Below are positions 11,001 through 30,700 of a DNA stretch of 60,000 nucleotides, one piece after another. Numbering within the stretch: position 1 is the stretch's first letter; every line of letters begins with the position of its first letter. The notes under the pieces were generated by a model. That model did no database searches, had not been told where the DNA came from, and worked only from the letters and a program-made list of their open reading frames with translations. Source of the DNA: Liolophura sinensis (taxonomy: Eukaryota; Mollusca; Polyplacophora; Chitonida; Chitonidae); the NCBI RefSeq assembly GCF_032854445.1, contig NC_088304.1:30513732-30573731 (forward strand). Reading direction: 5' to 3'. The position numbers and the translations under genes are program-made.

Positions 11001-11924
11001 AGGAGACTTCTCTAAGGTTGATTACAGCCTACCTGATATTACATCTAAGAGCACTGCAATTAAGTTTAAGTTCCTATTCAGCCAAAAACGCCTGAAGGTT
11101 CGACTGAGAGAGACGTCTTTTTTTTAAGACCATAAAATGTATCATTTACATGTCTGATCTCAACAACTCAACACTCTGTAATAATTTAATTACTTTCAAA
11201 AGCCTTTAGACATCTCAGCTAGTGAAGGTAACACTTATGCGCACCCTTGTCCAGGTATCCAGCACAAAACTGTTGACACTCAAATAATTCGGAAAATGGT
11301 TACATCTTTGATACTTCATGCATTATAAATCAATATTTCCACAACCGTAAAAAAAAGGGATATTTTAGATGAACTTTACCCAAACTTGTCTTTCACTCTC
11401 ACATCTTAAACACGCACGCCAAAATGTACACAGATTGTTATCAAGAAACTACACAAAACCAGGTTAAAGATGATGTTATTCTTTCAAAGTAGTTTTAACA
11501 AATACATTTTTGTCTTGAGCTGTTATACAGACCGATGAGATGTGCTTTAAAACATTTATGCCATGTAGACCATTGCAAACATTGATTTTCCTCTTCAAAC
11601 ATTACAGCTTTTTATATTATCAGTGCCAAACAATGATGTTACCCAACCATTTTGGTTCAAACACGTACTGATCAATGTCATAGATACAGATTACAAGTGT
11701 GGCATGATTTATCTAGGTTTAAAATGTCATTCCAAAAAAAAAGACCCCTAAACAAGTTTTTATTTGCCACATTTGGGTAAGACTAAAACCCAAATTTTCT
11801 AATTTTAGGAGCTGAAAGCAAATAATTACATTTCTCTCCCAATTTTTTTTGAAAAGTAAACATATGAATACATTGTTCATTAGATTGACTAAGCATGTGA
11901 AAAAAAAAGAAACTATTTGTTTAC
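8023..11924. other. intergenic or TMED2 3' UTR, no coding recognised
   Basis: About 3.9 kb of AT-rich sequence with T and A homopolymer runs and no protein-like ORF. On the minus strand this lies downstream of the TMED2 stop. Several minus-strand AATAAA signals are possible, so part of it may be TMED2 3' UTR. A short (TA)n run occurs at about 9398-9408. Confidence 0.5.
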
Positions 11925-12184
11925 TTATTTTATTTGATTAGTGTTTTACGCCTTACTCAAGAATATTTCACTAATATGGCGGCGGTCAACATTACGGTTG
12001 GAAGAAACCAAGCAAGGCCCGGGGAAACCCACCACCATCGGCAGGTTACTGGCTGACCTTCCCACGTACAGCTGGAGAGGAAGCCAGCATCAGCTGGACT
12101 TGAACTCATAGCGACCGCATTGGTGAGAGGCTTCTTGGCCATTATGCTGTGCTAGCGCGCTAACCAACTGAGGCACAGAGGCCC
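11925..12184 (-). mobile_element. tRNA-derived SINE, near full length
   Basis: Minus-orientation copy. It starts with GGCCTCTGTGCCTCAGTTGG (A box), has a GAGTTCAAGTCCAGCTG B-box region, a core complementary to CCCGGGGAAACCCACCACC, and a tail complementary to TGATTAGTGTTTTACGCC. It lies downstream of the TMED2 stop codon, in the same orientation as TMED2. Confidence 0.85.
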
Positions 12185-12598
12185 CAAAAAGAAAGTAAGT
12201 GTTACTGTAACATGTATATCGGCTTAAAAAAAAAAAAAAGAGTTCCAAAAATTAGAGGGTTTTAATAGTTTTCTTGAATTTTCAGATCTTCACCAATACA
12301 TAACTGTGCCCGAATCACATGTATTCTATTTGAGCCTGATTTATTAATTTATGAAAAATCATTTTTCAAATCAAAGGAGGCAAATATAAACGAAGCTGTT
12401 TTTTTTTGGTTTTTGTTTTCTTTCAAAAGTTTCACAAATGACAGGGGTTGTCGAAGATGAACAGGAAATGAAGAGGCACATCATCATGACTGAACACGGA
12501 AGTTTCTCCAGCTGGCTTCTGTTGTTTTCCTCCAAATTCAAGGCCACTTGACATGAATGTATGAATGACTGAAAATACTTTATGGCAGTTATCTCCCC

Positions 12599-18344
<5,746 letters not shown>

Positions 18345-18719
18345 CTTCGTCAACGATCACAAGCTAACATGCCACACGTTTTGATTCTTGTACTGCTTGC
18401 CACGTATCGATGCAATGCGCATGCGTGGCAATGTCGCACTAGCCGGTAACTTATTTTTGATTGGATAAAATTTTAATAATCTTAAAAGCAATTTTCACAT
18501 TAGACTCGCATTTGTCATGAAATTTAAAATTTACAAATATATGACATTTAAGAATTAAGAATACATAGCAGGTTGCCAATTCATACGAAAGCGCGGCTTG
18601 TCGCTGTGCCTCCCCCACGATCTCATTTCCTCGTGACGGGAGAGAAAGCTTCAGCTTGTCAAAAGTCTGACCATCGTTTTCCGGAGATCCCTGAGTATGA
18701 CTTGTAGTCTTCCTTGTCA
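18345..18719. promoter_or_regulatory. divergent promoter of TMED2 and the RILP-like gene
   Basis: Only 375 bp separate the two start codons, which face outward. The segment is richer in CpG than its flanks. It holds TGCGCATGCGTG at 18416-18427, close to the NRF1 consensus, and an ATTGG (inverted CCAAT) at 18460-18464. No TATA box lies at a convincing distance on either side. A housekeeping-type bidirectional promoter is the natural reading. Confidence 0.75.
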
Positions 18720-21700
18720 ATGGATACCTTGTATATAAGAAGAAGAATGATGGATGATGACATTCAAGGAATTACGGTGGTTGATGTGTATGATCAAGCC
18801 AGTATGATTGGCAAAGAGTTCGAGAAAATCATAGACATTCACGGGGTGGATGCGGTGACTGATTTAATGCCCAAAGTAATTCGGTGTTTAGAGCAACTGG
18901 AAGTGTTAGCGAACAAGAACGAAAAGGAAAACCATGAGATCGTGGAGCTCAGATACTTGGTTGAAAAACTGGAGAACCAGAAAGCAGAAGCCGCCCAGAT
19001 GAGAGTCAAATATGAGCAGGTATGATAAATTTTCATAATCTATGAATGATCAGACGATTTTGATGATCGGGTACTGATGTCCTAATTGAACGAATCATTG
19101 GTCGCTTATGTTTATAGATACGATGTCATGTCCGTAACTTTTCATGATTTAAGAAGAAAATCCTTCATCACTGACAAACTGCTGAAAATTTACCCCTGTT
19201 TAATGTGGTCAGTCCATCATACATGTACATGAAGTTGAACAGCTGCTACAACAATTTACGCCTTTTGATACTTCATCTCCTAATTCCTGTACTGTTCTGT
19301 CCAGTACTAAAGATGTGAGACGTTCATGACATTCTTAAAACACGGAACATTACTGCAACATTTTAATACAGTGAATTTCAGACTTCAAGTTAAAAATGCT
19401 CAGTATGGGCACATGTATGGTACAGCTGTAGTCCATCTAGATGGACTCAGTAGGCCTATGCTATTTTAATATTCTCACATTCATCGTAACGCTAAGTCCG
19501 TCGCCACCTCTCAACAAATATGGTGCGTATTTCAAACTCCAATCTCTTTGCCACTTAAATGGAGTTTAACTTACCTCCTCTGCTCATTTAATGGTAACTT
19601 CACGATGGAATCTCTAATACTGTCCTCACCGATAACTCTAATTAACTCGTTGCGATGTGCTCACATTGACTGTTAAAACTTATGGAGTGCCTAGCTCTGT
19701 CAACAGCTATTTTGAAGTGAGATGTGACCTTCTTCTGGGGCATTGAAATCCTTGAGAAAACTAATATATTTCCATTGCCCTCTGCAAGAACAACTACAGC
19801 CTTCTTATAATTCAACCCAAAAATACATTTAAAAAAAACCTTGTATTTTTGATGCAGGTAAGTGTGTGTGCCCTCAGTGCAGACTTGGTCCCATCCAGTT
19901 TGAGTTTGAAAATGTGCTGTGATTTTTTTAAGAGGCGGCAATAGACTCAGCTATGTCAGTGTTACGATGATTGTCAGAATTTTAAAATAGCACATTGAGT
20001 CCATCCAGATAGACTAGGTAAAGCTGTAGATATTTTTATATTTCACTTTGTGATGTATTATTCATGAATAGCTGACAAACTGGCATGCTTTGTGATTCTA
20101 CAGTATTATAACTTCCTTGTTTACAAACTTCAAGATCAGCTGAGACATGCACATTTTGTAGTTACTCATGTTCAAGCAAAATGGCCACAGAACATGGGTA
20201 GCCATCACAGCCATATACATGTACATAACCCAAGATTAGAATTCCATAGACATTTTGGCAGATAGAATAGTTCTAATATTTCAAAGATTCTAAGTTTATT
20301 GTTTAATATACTTACATGTATATAAATTGCATTACAAGAATATACATGTACGTGTAAAAGGCATTGATTCCATTTAGACAGTCCTTAACTGGACCTGTAG
20401 ACATTAGACGTAAGGTGGATGACTCCTAACAAAGTTTATTGTGTCCCTGTTTGTATTGGAAGAGGAGGGGGTTAATCATTCCCCCACACAGAGTGAGGGA
20501 GTCAGATCAAGGCTGATCAGGAAGCATTATTACTGGTTATAACAGCAGGTGGTCTAGACCTGTATAGGCTACTATTGGGCGGAGAGCACATTGCTCACTG
20601 TGCAGACGTTGTAATGTTGATCATAGAGGCAGAACTTTGGGTTTCACTTTCGTTTTGAGGATGCATGGAGGTCAGTCATTCTTATTCACTCAAGCATAAA
20701 GTGGGGTGTCTATGTTTTAATCTGTTTAGCAGAATGGCCTAGTAAGATTCCCTGTGTCCCTATGTCTGGAAGTTGTACATCAGGTGCTGATTGCGTGGAT
20801 AAGTATTGGAACAAATGCTAGACTCGTACCACTGTAAAGAAATGGCAGACAGTCCTGGTTATAAAGCTTGTACATTTGTATGCATATATGTATGTTTAAT
20901 GGGTGGGGTGGGGGTGGGGTGGGGTGGAGGTGGATGTTAGGCATATGGTCAGTGGCTGGGCTGGCACATGTGGTATGGCAAATGAGGCATGGCAAATGAG
21001 GCAAACATGTTAATGACCAGGTGGTTAACGAAAAATTTTTTCGTTACCTTTAACATCTATGGAACTATGTTTTGTCATTATAAAATAAAACAAGACAGAC
21101 ACATTAAGCCCTATTTTAGTAAAGTGGCTTTTGGGGACTGTATGTTGTATTTCTCTTCATTTTCTATTATAACATATAATTTATTTATGTACGTTTTTGT
21201 ACATATTCATTGGGAGACAATTTGCATAACATGAATAACTGCTTAAGTTTTTGTTGAATTTTTGACAGAAGTTTTTTTATTGTTTTTTCCCAATAATAAT
21301 TTCTTAAAATCACTATTTTTTTCATATTAAAGCCAGTTTAATAAATTAATGGTCAGGCTAAAGTCACATACATGTATGTAAATTAATCTACATGTCAAAG
21401 GGTATCAGTATTTAATTATTCATAGCAAAGTAAAAGAAAGCGTGATCAAATTGTTCAAAGTTGTATAATGCACAGCTACATGTACATGCCCATCCATAAA
21501 CCAGAATAATAGAACTGCCTTATATATGTCATAAATATCCTGTTGTCCAAACAACTTTCATTTTCAGATTTCTTTCTTCCTTGTGTAATCTCATTCTTCC
21601 TTATTTGACTATGATTTATTATTATATTACGGTACCTTTAGCCTCAGGTAGATGTGCATGTACACGTATAGACATTGACTTTTTACAGATACAGTTGGGT

Positions 21701-24700
21701 CTTTTCAGGACAACTGTTATGGCAGGGACTAACACAACAATCCCAAGTTACTGTAAATGACCCAAAATTTAGTCTAAACAAGTGCAGTTTTTATAGGCCA
21801 TTAAATGTCATTAAATGTTTACTGGAGCTGAAACTTCCATTTTCCCAGTAGGATATCATTCTTTATTGCAAATGTACAGATACGTGTACTTCCAAACGCT
21901 TGTCTGAGATCATCATAGACTTGATAGATCCCTCAGAATCAGGCAGAACGTGCAACTTGAGCTGGATAGATTACCATAATTCCTCAACTTTCTCGTGCAC
22001 GAAAGAGCAATTTTCTGCAGAATTTATGCACACTTAATTAGGTCTTGGAGACATGGGATGGATTGGTCAATTTCAGGGCTTCACAAAAACTATTTCATCA
22101 GTCTACAGAGAATAATGCCTTCCGAATAAGCTTGAATAAACACCTCGCAAATATGCAAAAAGGCTGAAGAATTACAGTAAGTCATTTTCAGTAGTCTTGG
22201 AATCACTGTATGTATCTTTACGATAGCCTGATGTGATCTGGTTTAAACAGTCTGACTTTAACTGCAGACAAAACAATTTTCTGTCCCTCTCCAAAGAATC
22301 AAACTCTACAGGTACGTGTCACTTAATCCATTAACAACTTTCATAATTTAGAAGACTGTATTTTGAATGTTTTACTGCATGTTTACACATGCACTTTCTT
22401 TAGTGTATACTTAATCTATCACACTGATATTTTGTTAAACATGTTATTTTATAAATCATTGATGTTGGCGTTAATGTCACGAATCACATGTGAACCGCCC
22501 TAACCCACGAAATTTTAATGTGTACACATGTTTATGTGACCCACCCCAACGCCAGGAATTCTAATGTGTACACAGGTTTATGTGACCCACCCCAACCCCG
22601 GGAACTCTAATGTGTACACATGTTTATGTGACCCGCCCCAACCCAGGGAAATTTAATGCGTACACATGTTTATTTGACCCACCCCAACCCGGGGAATTCT
22701 AATGTGTACACAGGTTTATGTGACCACCCCAAGCCCAGGATTTCTAATGTGTACACATGTTTATGTGACCACCCCAACCCCGGGAATTCTGATGTGTACA
22801 CATGTTTATGTGACCACCCCAAGCCCAGGATTTCTAATGTGTACACATGTTTATGCGACCCACCCCAACCCCGGGAATTCTAATGTGTGCACATGTTTAT
22901 GTGACCCACCCCAACGCCAGGAGTTCTAATGTGTACACAGGTTTATGTGACCCATCCCAACCCAGGGAAATTTAATGCGTACACATGTTTATTTGACCCA
23001 CCCCAACCCCGGGAATTCTAATGTGTGCACATGTTTATGTGACCACCCCAAGCCCAGGATTTCTAATGTGTACACATGTTTATGTGACCCACCCCAACCC
23101 CAGGCACTCTGATGTGTACACATGGTTATGTGACCCACCCCAACCCCAGGCACTCTAATGTGTACACATGTTTATGTGACCCACCCCAACCCCAGGCACT
23201 CTGATGTGTACACATGGTTATGTGACCCACCCCAACCCCAGGCACTCTAATGTGTACACATGGTTATGTGACCCACCCCAACCCCAGGCACTGTAATGTG
23301 TACACATGTTTATGTGACCCACCCCAACCCCAGGCACTCTAATGTGTACATTATGTGTATGCACTATATATGTAGCCTTATGTTAAATAATCCCGTCATA
23401 TTCAGAACATGATCCAGCTAAGGGCAGTTGATGACATCATACTCAAAAGAGATAGTGAAAATAACCCCATTACCATCTCAATTTGCACATCCTGTTATCA
23501 TGTAATAGAACATACGTATGTGTATTCAAGGATTCTGGTACACGTTAGATGACAACATCATATATGTGTACATGTCAGCTAGTATGACGTTCAGACAGGA
23601 TTAACAAAGAAGCAGTTGTCATCGGCCTAAAAATTGTGTCATATTTTGGCCAAAGTTTTAGATCAAATACATTACACATGTACATGTAATTTGTCAGGTG
23701 ATCAGAATGTTATTAACACTTCCTTTATTAACAGTTGACAGCTGTGTTACCTGTGTTTGGCAGGATCTTAACGAGCTTTACTTGGTGGCCTTATTTTGCT
23801 GATATCATGTGCTACATAATATGCATGGAAATCAATGCCTGTAGGACATGTATGTTACTCAGCTGCTGTACATTTAGTTGTAACATATATGGTTTGGTAC
23901 ATACACATTGGCAAGAGATTAGCAATAAATTACAATAACGTAATAGCTACAGGTACATGTATAAAGCATGGCGTGGAACACAGGCATCACATTGGACCAA
24001 TAATTATACTTGTAATTATAAATGTTCATGTCTTGATGAAGATTGTAAACCATTCATCCAAGTTTACACTGACAGTGATATCAGTAATCCAGGGGTCAAA
24101 ATGTTAGATATTGTGATATCACTTTAGAGTGATGACCTCAACAAATTTTATTGGGGTTATCCAGTATGAGCTAAAAGTGTGAACTTAGATTCCGTTTAAA
24201 GATATTGTAAGTCAACGTGGAAGTGGATGAAACATGAGACACACTCATTTATGTGTCGGAAATTATAGATATTTCCGTGATACAAAGTCATCGCTGTGAT
24301 GACCTAGCTGAGCTCAATGTTACGTCATCATTTTTATTTTTAGCTCTTAAAACCGATTAAGTGATCAAACATTTTGACCCCTGTGATCATTTTCAGCTAT
24401 CAGACAAAGCACATATATAAATCTCATCGTGATCAGTATGTATTTGCAGCCATCCAACAATATCATATTAACATGTTATAAATGTTTTGATGAAATAAAA
24501 AATCAAATCAAAACAGAAAGTGTACATGTATGGTTTTCCAGCCATCCAGCCTGATGTACGTGATTGTATTGATTGAGGATCATGTCACATGTTCAGTTAG
24601 ATGTACCCTTGTGCAGTTACAGTCTAACAGACTTTTGTAACCTTGAGCATTATGACCTGCAAAACCACATCCAGGAAATCTTGAAGTCTTTCATCCAAAA

Positions 24701-27700
24701 TGTTAAAGGTTTTCATTGTTCATGTATGAAGAAATTTTTATAAAATGCAGACTCGAAATGATACTTTCTGAGAGGTTTTCATTGTTTTAAGTTGGCGAAT
24801 GAAATTTAGATGAAAAGTTAGGTTTTTATTGTCAGATCATGTTTTTGTTCAGTTTACTTGTTACATTTTAATACAACATTTAGTTTGGCTGTCGGGTGCC
24901 TTATAGTTTGGGAGCCAAGACTTTTTCCGTGAAATTTTGGATCATTTTCCTGGTCATGGTTCTGTGCGTGACAGGTACATTTTCCTGATCATGATGCTAC
25001 GCTGGACAGGTACATTTTCCTGGTCATGGTGCTACGCTGGACAGGTACATTTTCCTGGTCATGGTGCTATGTGTGACAGGTACATTTTCCTGATCATGGT
25101 ACTACGCTGGACAGGTACATTTTCCTCGTCATGGCGCTACGCTGGACAGGTACATTTTCCTGGTCATGGTGCTATGTGTGACAGGTACATTTTCCTGATC
25201 ATGGTACTACGCTGGACAGGTACATTTTCCTGGTCATGGTGCTACATGTGACAGGTACATTTTCCTGGTCATGGTGCTACATGTGACAGGTACATTTTCC
25301 TGGTCATGGTGCTACATGTGACAGGTACATTTTCCTGGTCATGGTGCTACATGTGACAGGTACATTTTCCTGGTCATGGTGCTACATGTGACAGGTACAT
25401 TTTCTTGGTCATGGTGCTACATGTACATAGCTACATGTAGATAGTACAAACACATGTTATGACTGTGCAGATGTTAATTTATTTATTTGATGGTGGTTTT
25501 ATGCTGTACTCAAGAATATTTCACTTATATGACGGCACAGAGAATTACAGTCGGGAGGAAACTGCACAGAGCCCGGGAAAAAGCCACAGTCATCCTCAGA
25601 TTGCTGGCAGACCTTTCCACGTATGGCTGGGAAGGAAGCCAGAATGAGCTGGGACTGTGCTAGTTTATGGAGAATTGCGTAACTTCGGTTTGCTCTCCAC
25701 ACGCTCATGTAAATGTAGTGCATCAGTCTATCCAGGTGTGTTCAGTATAGCCACAATGTAAACTGCCAGATATAAAAGGGATTAACACTAGCCTGTGTTA
25801 ATGTGTATGCAGGCATAATTGTACCGTACACTAAATGGAGCTAATGCTAAACGTAATAGTGACTGTTAATGTAAACACCATTTACAAGTCTGTTATAAAC
25901 AGTTTAAACCTCTCTACAGAAGGGGCCACCCTGGTCAAGGGGACTGGACTAATTGACAAATCTCCCTGTGACCAATTTGGTTGCAGATTTGAATTCACCT
26001 CTTGCTTGTTTGACCACAGGTTACATTCATGTAGTCAGCAGGTGTGTCAGAAAGGCCAACCTGGCTAGGGTGTGTCAGGTAGGCCTACCTGGCTGGGGTG
26101 TGTCAGCTACGAACAGCCTACCTGGCTAGGGCGCAAAACATGCATAGTTTCCCTCGACCTCTGCCTGGTTTATTTCTTATTGTAAACTTGTTGCCAAATT
26201 TAAGTGGGAAATTGTTGAGCTCAGTTTTAACATCTATCATTGAATAAATAAGAGCCTTTTAAATCCACATACAGGTACAGTAATAATTATAGGTGTGGTA
26301 TTAAATTATTATTACTTATTAAATTACTTATGACTAGTGACTTCTAAAACATTCCCATTAACATCACTGCATTATTTTTACCTACTAAAATCTACATAAG
26401 CATGCCAGTGATGGTGGTGTTCAGCATCTAAAGTTGCTCCTGGTTAAACATTTATGCCGGAATTAAAATTTGAAAAAGTCCAAAGTTCAGGATAAAAGAG
26501 ACATTACTTTGTCAGAATTGATCTGAACTTGTAAACATTACTAAACAGAACATATATAAACACCTTTGTATGGTATTCAGTTAAGTCTTTGAAAGTTTTT
26601 GTGAAGGGCGGACTGATACATAAGTATTAGTGCAATTTTTCAACCTTTTGGCATGCTTGCAAAATGTTTATTCAACAAATATTCTGAAGGCAGTGTTCTG
26701 TGTGCACTGATAAAATTATGCTTTTTGTGAAGCCCTGAAATTGACTAACCCAACGAGTGGGAGTTTTATCTCCAAAATTAAATTAAAAACATGCATAAAT
26801 TGCTCTGAAAGTTGCTGTTTTATATTCGAAAAAGGGGGAGGAAGTAGGGTATGTGGCTTCAAACTTTTTGCCTGATTGCTGTCTGACTTGTCAGTTCATT
26901 AAATATATACACGAAAGTAAACCTACATGTTCAGATGGAGAAATTGGGTACCATGTTTTGACTATGACTCATTAATTAGTAGTAAATGAATCAGCTTCAT
27001 TCAAATGTCTGAGTAATTTAGAGAGACATTTGTACAGTGTTAAATCTCCATTAATAACACGGAATTTCTGGCCCTATCTGTGTTGTGTCGGTCTTTTTAT
27101 ACTGACTGAAATACATTTGCCCATGCATCCATGAACAGTTTGCCGCAAATTTATTGCATAAATTTATGCATTCTGACATGTATTGTGTACACATGTTAAT
27201 GGAGTCACTACACGTACATCTACATATTGAAAACGGGACTTTGTCACATAATTCTAAATTTATACATGTAGTGTTTGTCATTTTTGTGACTTTTCTTTAT
27301 AAAGTCGCATCAGGAATAAACTAGATCTAGTTGTCAGCTTCAGTCGTGTCAGTTGATGACTTAACCAAAGCATAATTATATGAGGGAATAGCGACTAATT
27401 ATAAAGCAAATGTTTTTGGCCCTTGCTATAGTCCACACCAATTTAAATTGTTGTTTTACGGGCAGAATGATTTTTTTTTCAATGTCGGTGAAGGGTATAA
27501 AAATGAAAACAATCATTTGTGTAAAATGTGAAATTTCTAGAGAAATCTCAGCAGTTTTACCTATTGAAGACCTACTTACAAGATCAAAAAGTCTTGGTAA
27601 ACTGGAAAATCATAGAGCTATAAAAAGAAAAAGGTAAATTTTCAATTTGGTTTTTTATTCCATATTTTTATTTTTTCTAGTGTAGGCTCAGTCGTAAAAC

Positions 27701-30700
27701 ACACAATAAAATTTGTCACCCAAGTTTTTTGTCAAAGGTCACAGTTTTTATGGTTTCTCTTGGTAAACTGATGAAGACATTCCAAGACGCTCCGGTTTGG
27801 TTTGTATGAGCTTGAACAGATCAAGAACAACTTCAGATGAGGCTCCCAGAATCTGCTGAAGGTGACAAGTTAAACCGTGTTTTTCTGGTAATTCTGAAGA
27901 GGCTGCGTACAGTGTATCACATATTACACTATTTCTGTTCTTGTTTTTGTAGGAGCTTGAACAGATCGAGGACAACTGGAGACAGGAGTCTCAGGATTTG
28001 GTGAAGATGACCAACAAACTCCAGGAGGAGAATCGTAACCTTAAAGTGCTAATCCGGGACCAGAAGGAGACCGCTGTCATCAAAGCAGCAGAACTCACCA
28101 AAAGTAAGCCAACAGGTTTTTTCTAAAAAAAAGAATGTTGCAATGATTTCTTATTTATGTGTTTGTTTGATTGCTTTTTAATGCTTCTTTACTCATGACT
28201 TTTGTGGTATTTGTTTACACATGTATCCTAAGTGACCTTAAATTTCATCCATGACTAACTTGCCCATTTTTCCAATGAAATGAGACGTTGGTTGGCCGTC
28301 TCATTTCCAATTCTCTCCCCCTATTTTCCCTATCTCTCCCCCTATTTTCCCTATCTCTCCCATTATTTTCCCTATCTCTCCCCCTATTTTCCCTATCTCT
28401 CCCCTGGCAACGTATACATATACAGTGCAGACATATAATGCATCACAGTAGTCAGCGCTCTTCATAGAGACTTTGTCCTTTAAACCAGTCTCTGGAAATA
28501 AGCTTTAATAGCTGTCTTCGTTCAGTTTAATTTCATAATTAAACTAATGAAATTAAAATGTAGGATTAGGATAGCCTAGTTGTTTGTTACCAAAAGATCA
28601 ATACATGTAAATATTAATAAATCTGTTGTATGATTGTTACCACAGTGTCACTATTTTCTGCACACTGTATGTATGTACCTCATGTCCCAGTGTCAGAATG
28701 GCCATACCTGTACATGTAAATACCACCTTGTTACTCTGTATATGTTTAATGTGAGTTTCGGACCGTACATGTACATGTCTCGCAATACTTCATTTGATTA
28801 TATCAGTAGTCTGTTACATGTATATAATTTTTGATTTTCTGAATTTTACACTTTTAAGGTGCTGTCCGATTGGTCAAATTTTTGCATTTATGCTCCACTA
28901 AAAATTGAAGCCACGTCCGCGTAGGACTGTTTTTTTTCTTAGAACAGAACTGAAAGAGACTGAAGAGACTGTAAAATGAGAAACAGAACAGTATAAATAT
29001 ATCTACTTTTGTTTTGTATTATATTTACATTCATAAGCAGGAGCATTAGTACAAATCCTAGATTTATCTAGGATGAATTAAGACTGTTTAAACATTAGTG
29101 CCTACCCCAGTATATGAGCTTGATCACAAACATGCACAGACATGCTGGGTCAGTGAGTGTGCATATGCATATATAGACAAGCCAATGTCATCAAAATTAC
29201 TTTCCATCTCATATGTTTAAAATACACACTGGTGTTCTTGGATAACCAGTATGTTTGAAATACTGAGATATCATCCATGTGTTACAACTACATGTACATG
29301 TGGTTTACAACCAGCATGACAAAGTCACCTGTGTAGCCTACATACTCCTGCATATCCTTGGTGTGCAACAACAACAGCAGTAGTCTGTTATAAACAGCTC
29401 AAACATGTTGTCGCCCAGAAAATGCCTCTCATGAATAAATTCAACTCCTTCGCCATCTTCTGTGCCCAAAGTTCTCTAGCTGGGAATTCACCTTCTAAAT
29501 GTTGTGTTATTCACAGTTCTTTTTTGAAACGACCCACAGATGTAAACTTTGCCTTGTCATTTCGCTCATTGTGCATGTGACGTTGCTTAGTAATGGTAGG
29601 ACTTTGATCACCAATTTCATTGGCCCAAAGAATCTCATTCGTATAATGTGTATACTGGAACCTGCGGCGTTCCCTTCTTCAAAAGAATCGACTAACATTT
29701 CTCACAGTGTGGAATGAAAGTAAAATATTAGATAATATTCTTTTATTCCTTAACTTAAGTTATAAGGATTGACTGTAATATTTTTATGGTTTATCGGGGA
29801 ATTAATGAGAAAACCACTGTGCAAACGTTTGCATGAACCGCTACGCCGATTCATAGTTTGCACAGCGTTTTTTTCATTTATATCCCTATAAACCTAAAAG
29901 TTATGACAGTCAGTCCTTAAATATATTTCCATATATGGAAGTCAGATGCTTTAGATTATGTCAGCAATACGCTAGTGGGTACGGTCAGACATAATTGATT
30001 GATTAATTGTGGAGTACTGGATAATAATACGGTTATGGTCACAAATATTATAGTATGGTATGCAAAAGTTAGCTTTTCCCTGTGGGAATTGGAAGATACG
30101 GAGGCACGAAGCACATTAGCTGGTCAAGTTTTATGTTGTACTTTGTAGTGGATAAATTTCCCGAGCATCTTGGTTATCTACAAACAACAAGACCACATGC
30201 GGTCTTTCTCCGTAATGCATCAGTATTTTTGGGGTACCATGTGGTGAGCCAATTGTAATGTCCAAAGGGCATCCATTATTTGAGGATTTCTGAATGTCAT
30301 GCATATATATTACCACAGAATATATTTTATCTTTGATAAATATGTATAAAACATTTCAGGGCATGCAAACTTAGAACCAGTGTCCAGACTTGACCCAGAT
30401 ATAAATGTTCATACATCTCACCCGTTCCCTCAGAATGTTTTAATTTGGTGTATTTTTTAATCCACTCGCCAGAGTCTGAAGAAGAAGAAATTCGAGTGCT
30501 AACAAAGTTGAAAGAGACTGTTGATAAGCAGCGAGAACAAATCCGGAAAGCTCAGCGAGAAATGTCACAGAAAGCTGTGGATTGTGAGGCAGTAAGTGTG
30601 GAAGTTGTCCATTCTCTCTCTGATTGATGTTGTCACTGAAAGCCCTGATTGCACCATATAAACATTTTGAGGATGTTGTCTTTCCATATATGTCTGCATA

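Larger units (their letters stand above)
28104..30472 (+). other. RILP-like intron 2
   Basis: Contains a 20-22-bp pyrimidine-rich tandem repeat (28310-28405), a short hairpin (28276-28308) and a 160-bp fold-back element (29762-29920). No coding was found in the rest. Confidence 0.7.

Noticed and set aside
22656-25251. ORFs with repeated words in the 46-bp and 35-bp arrays
   Set aside because: Minisatellite translation inside a RILP-like intron.
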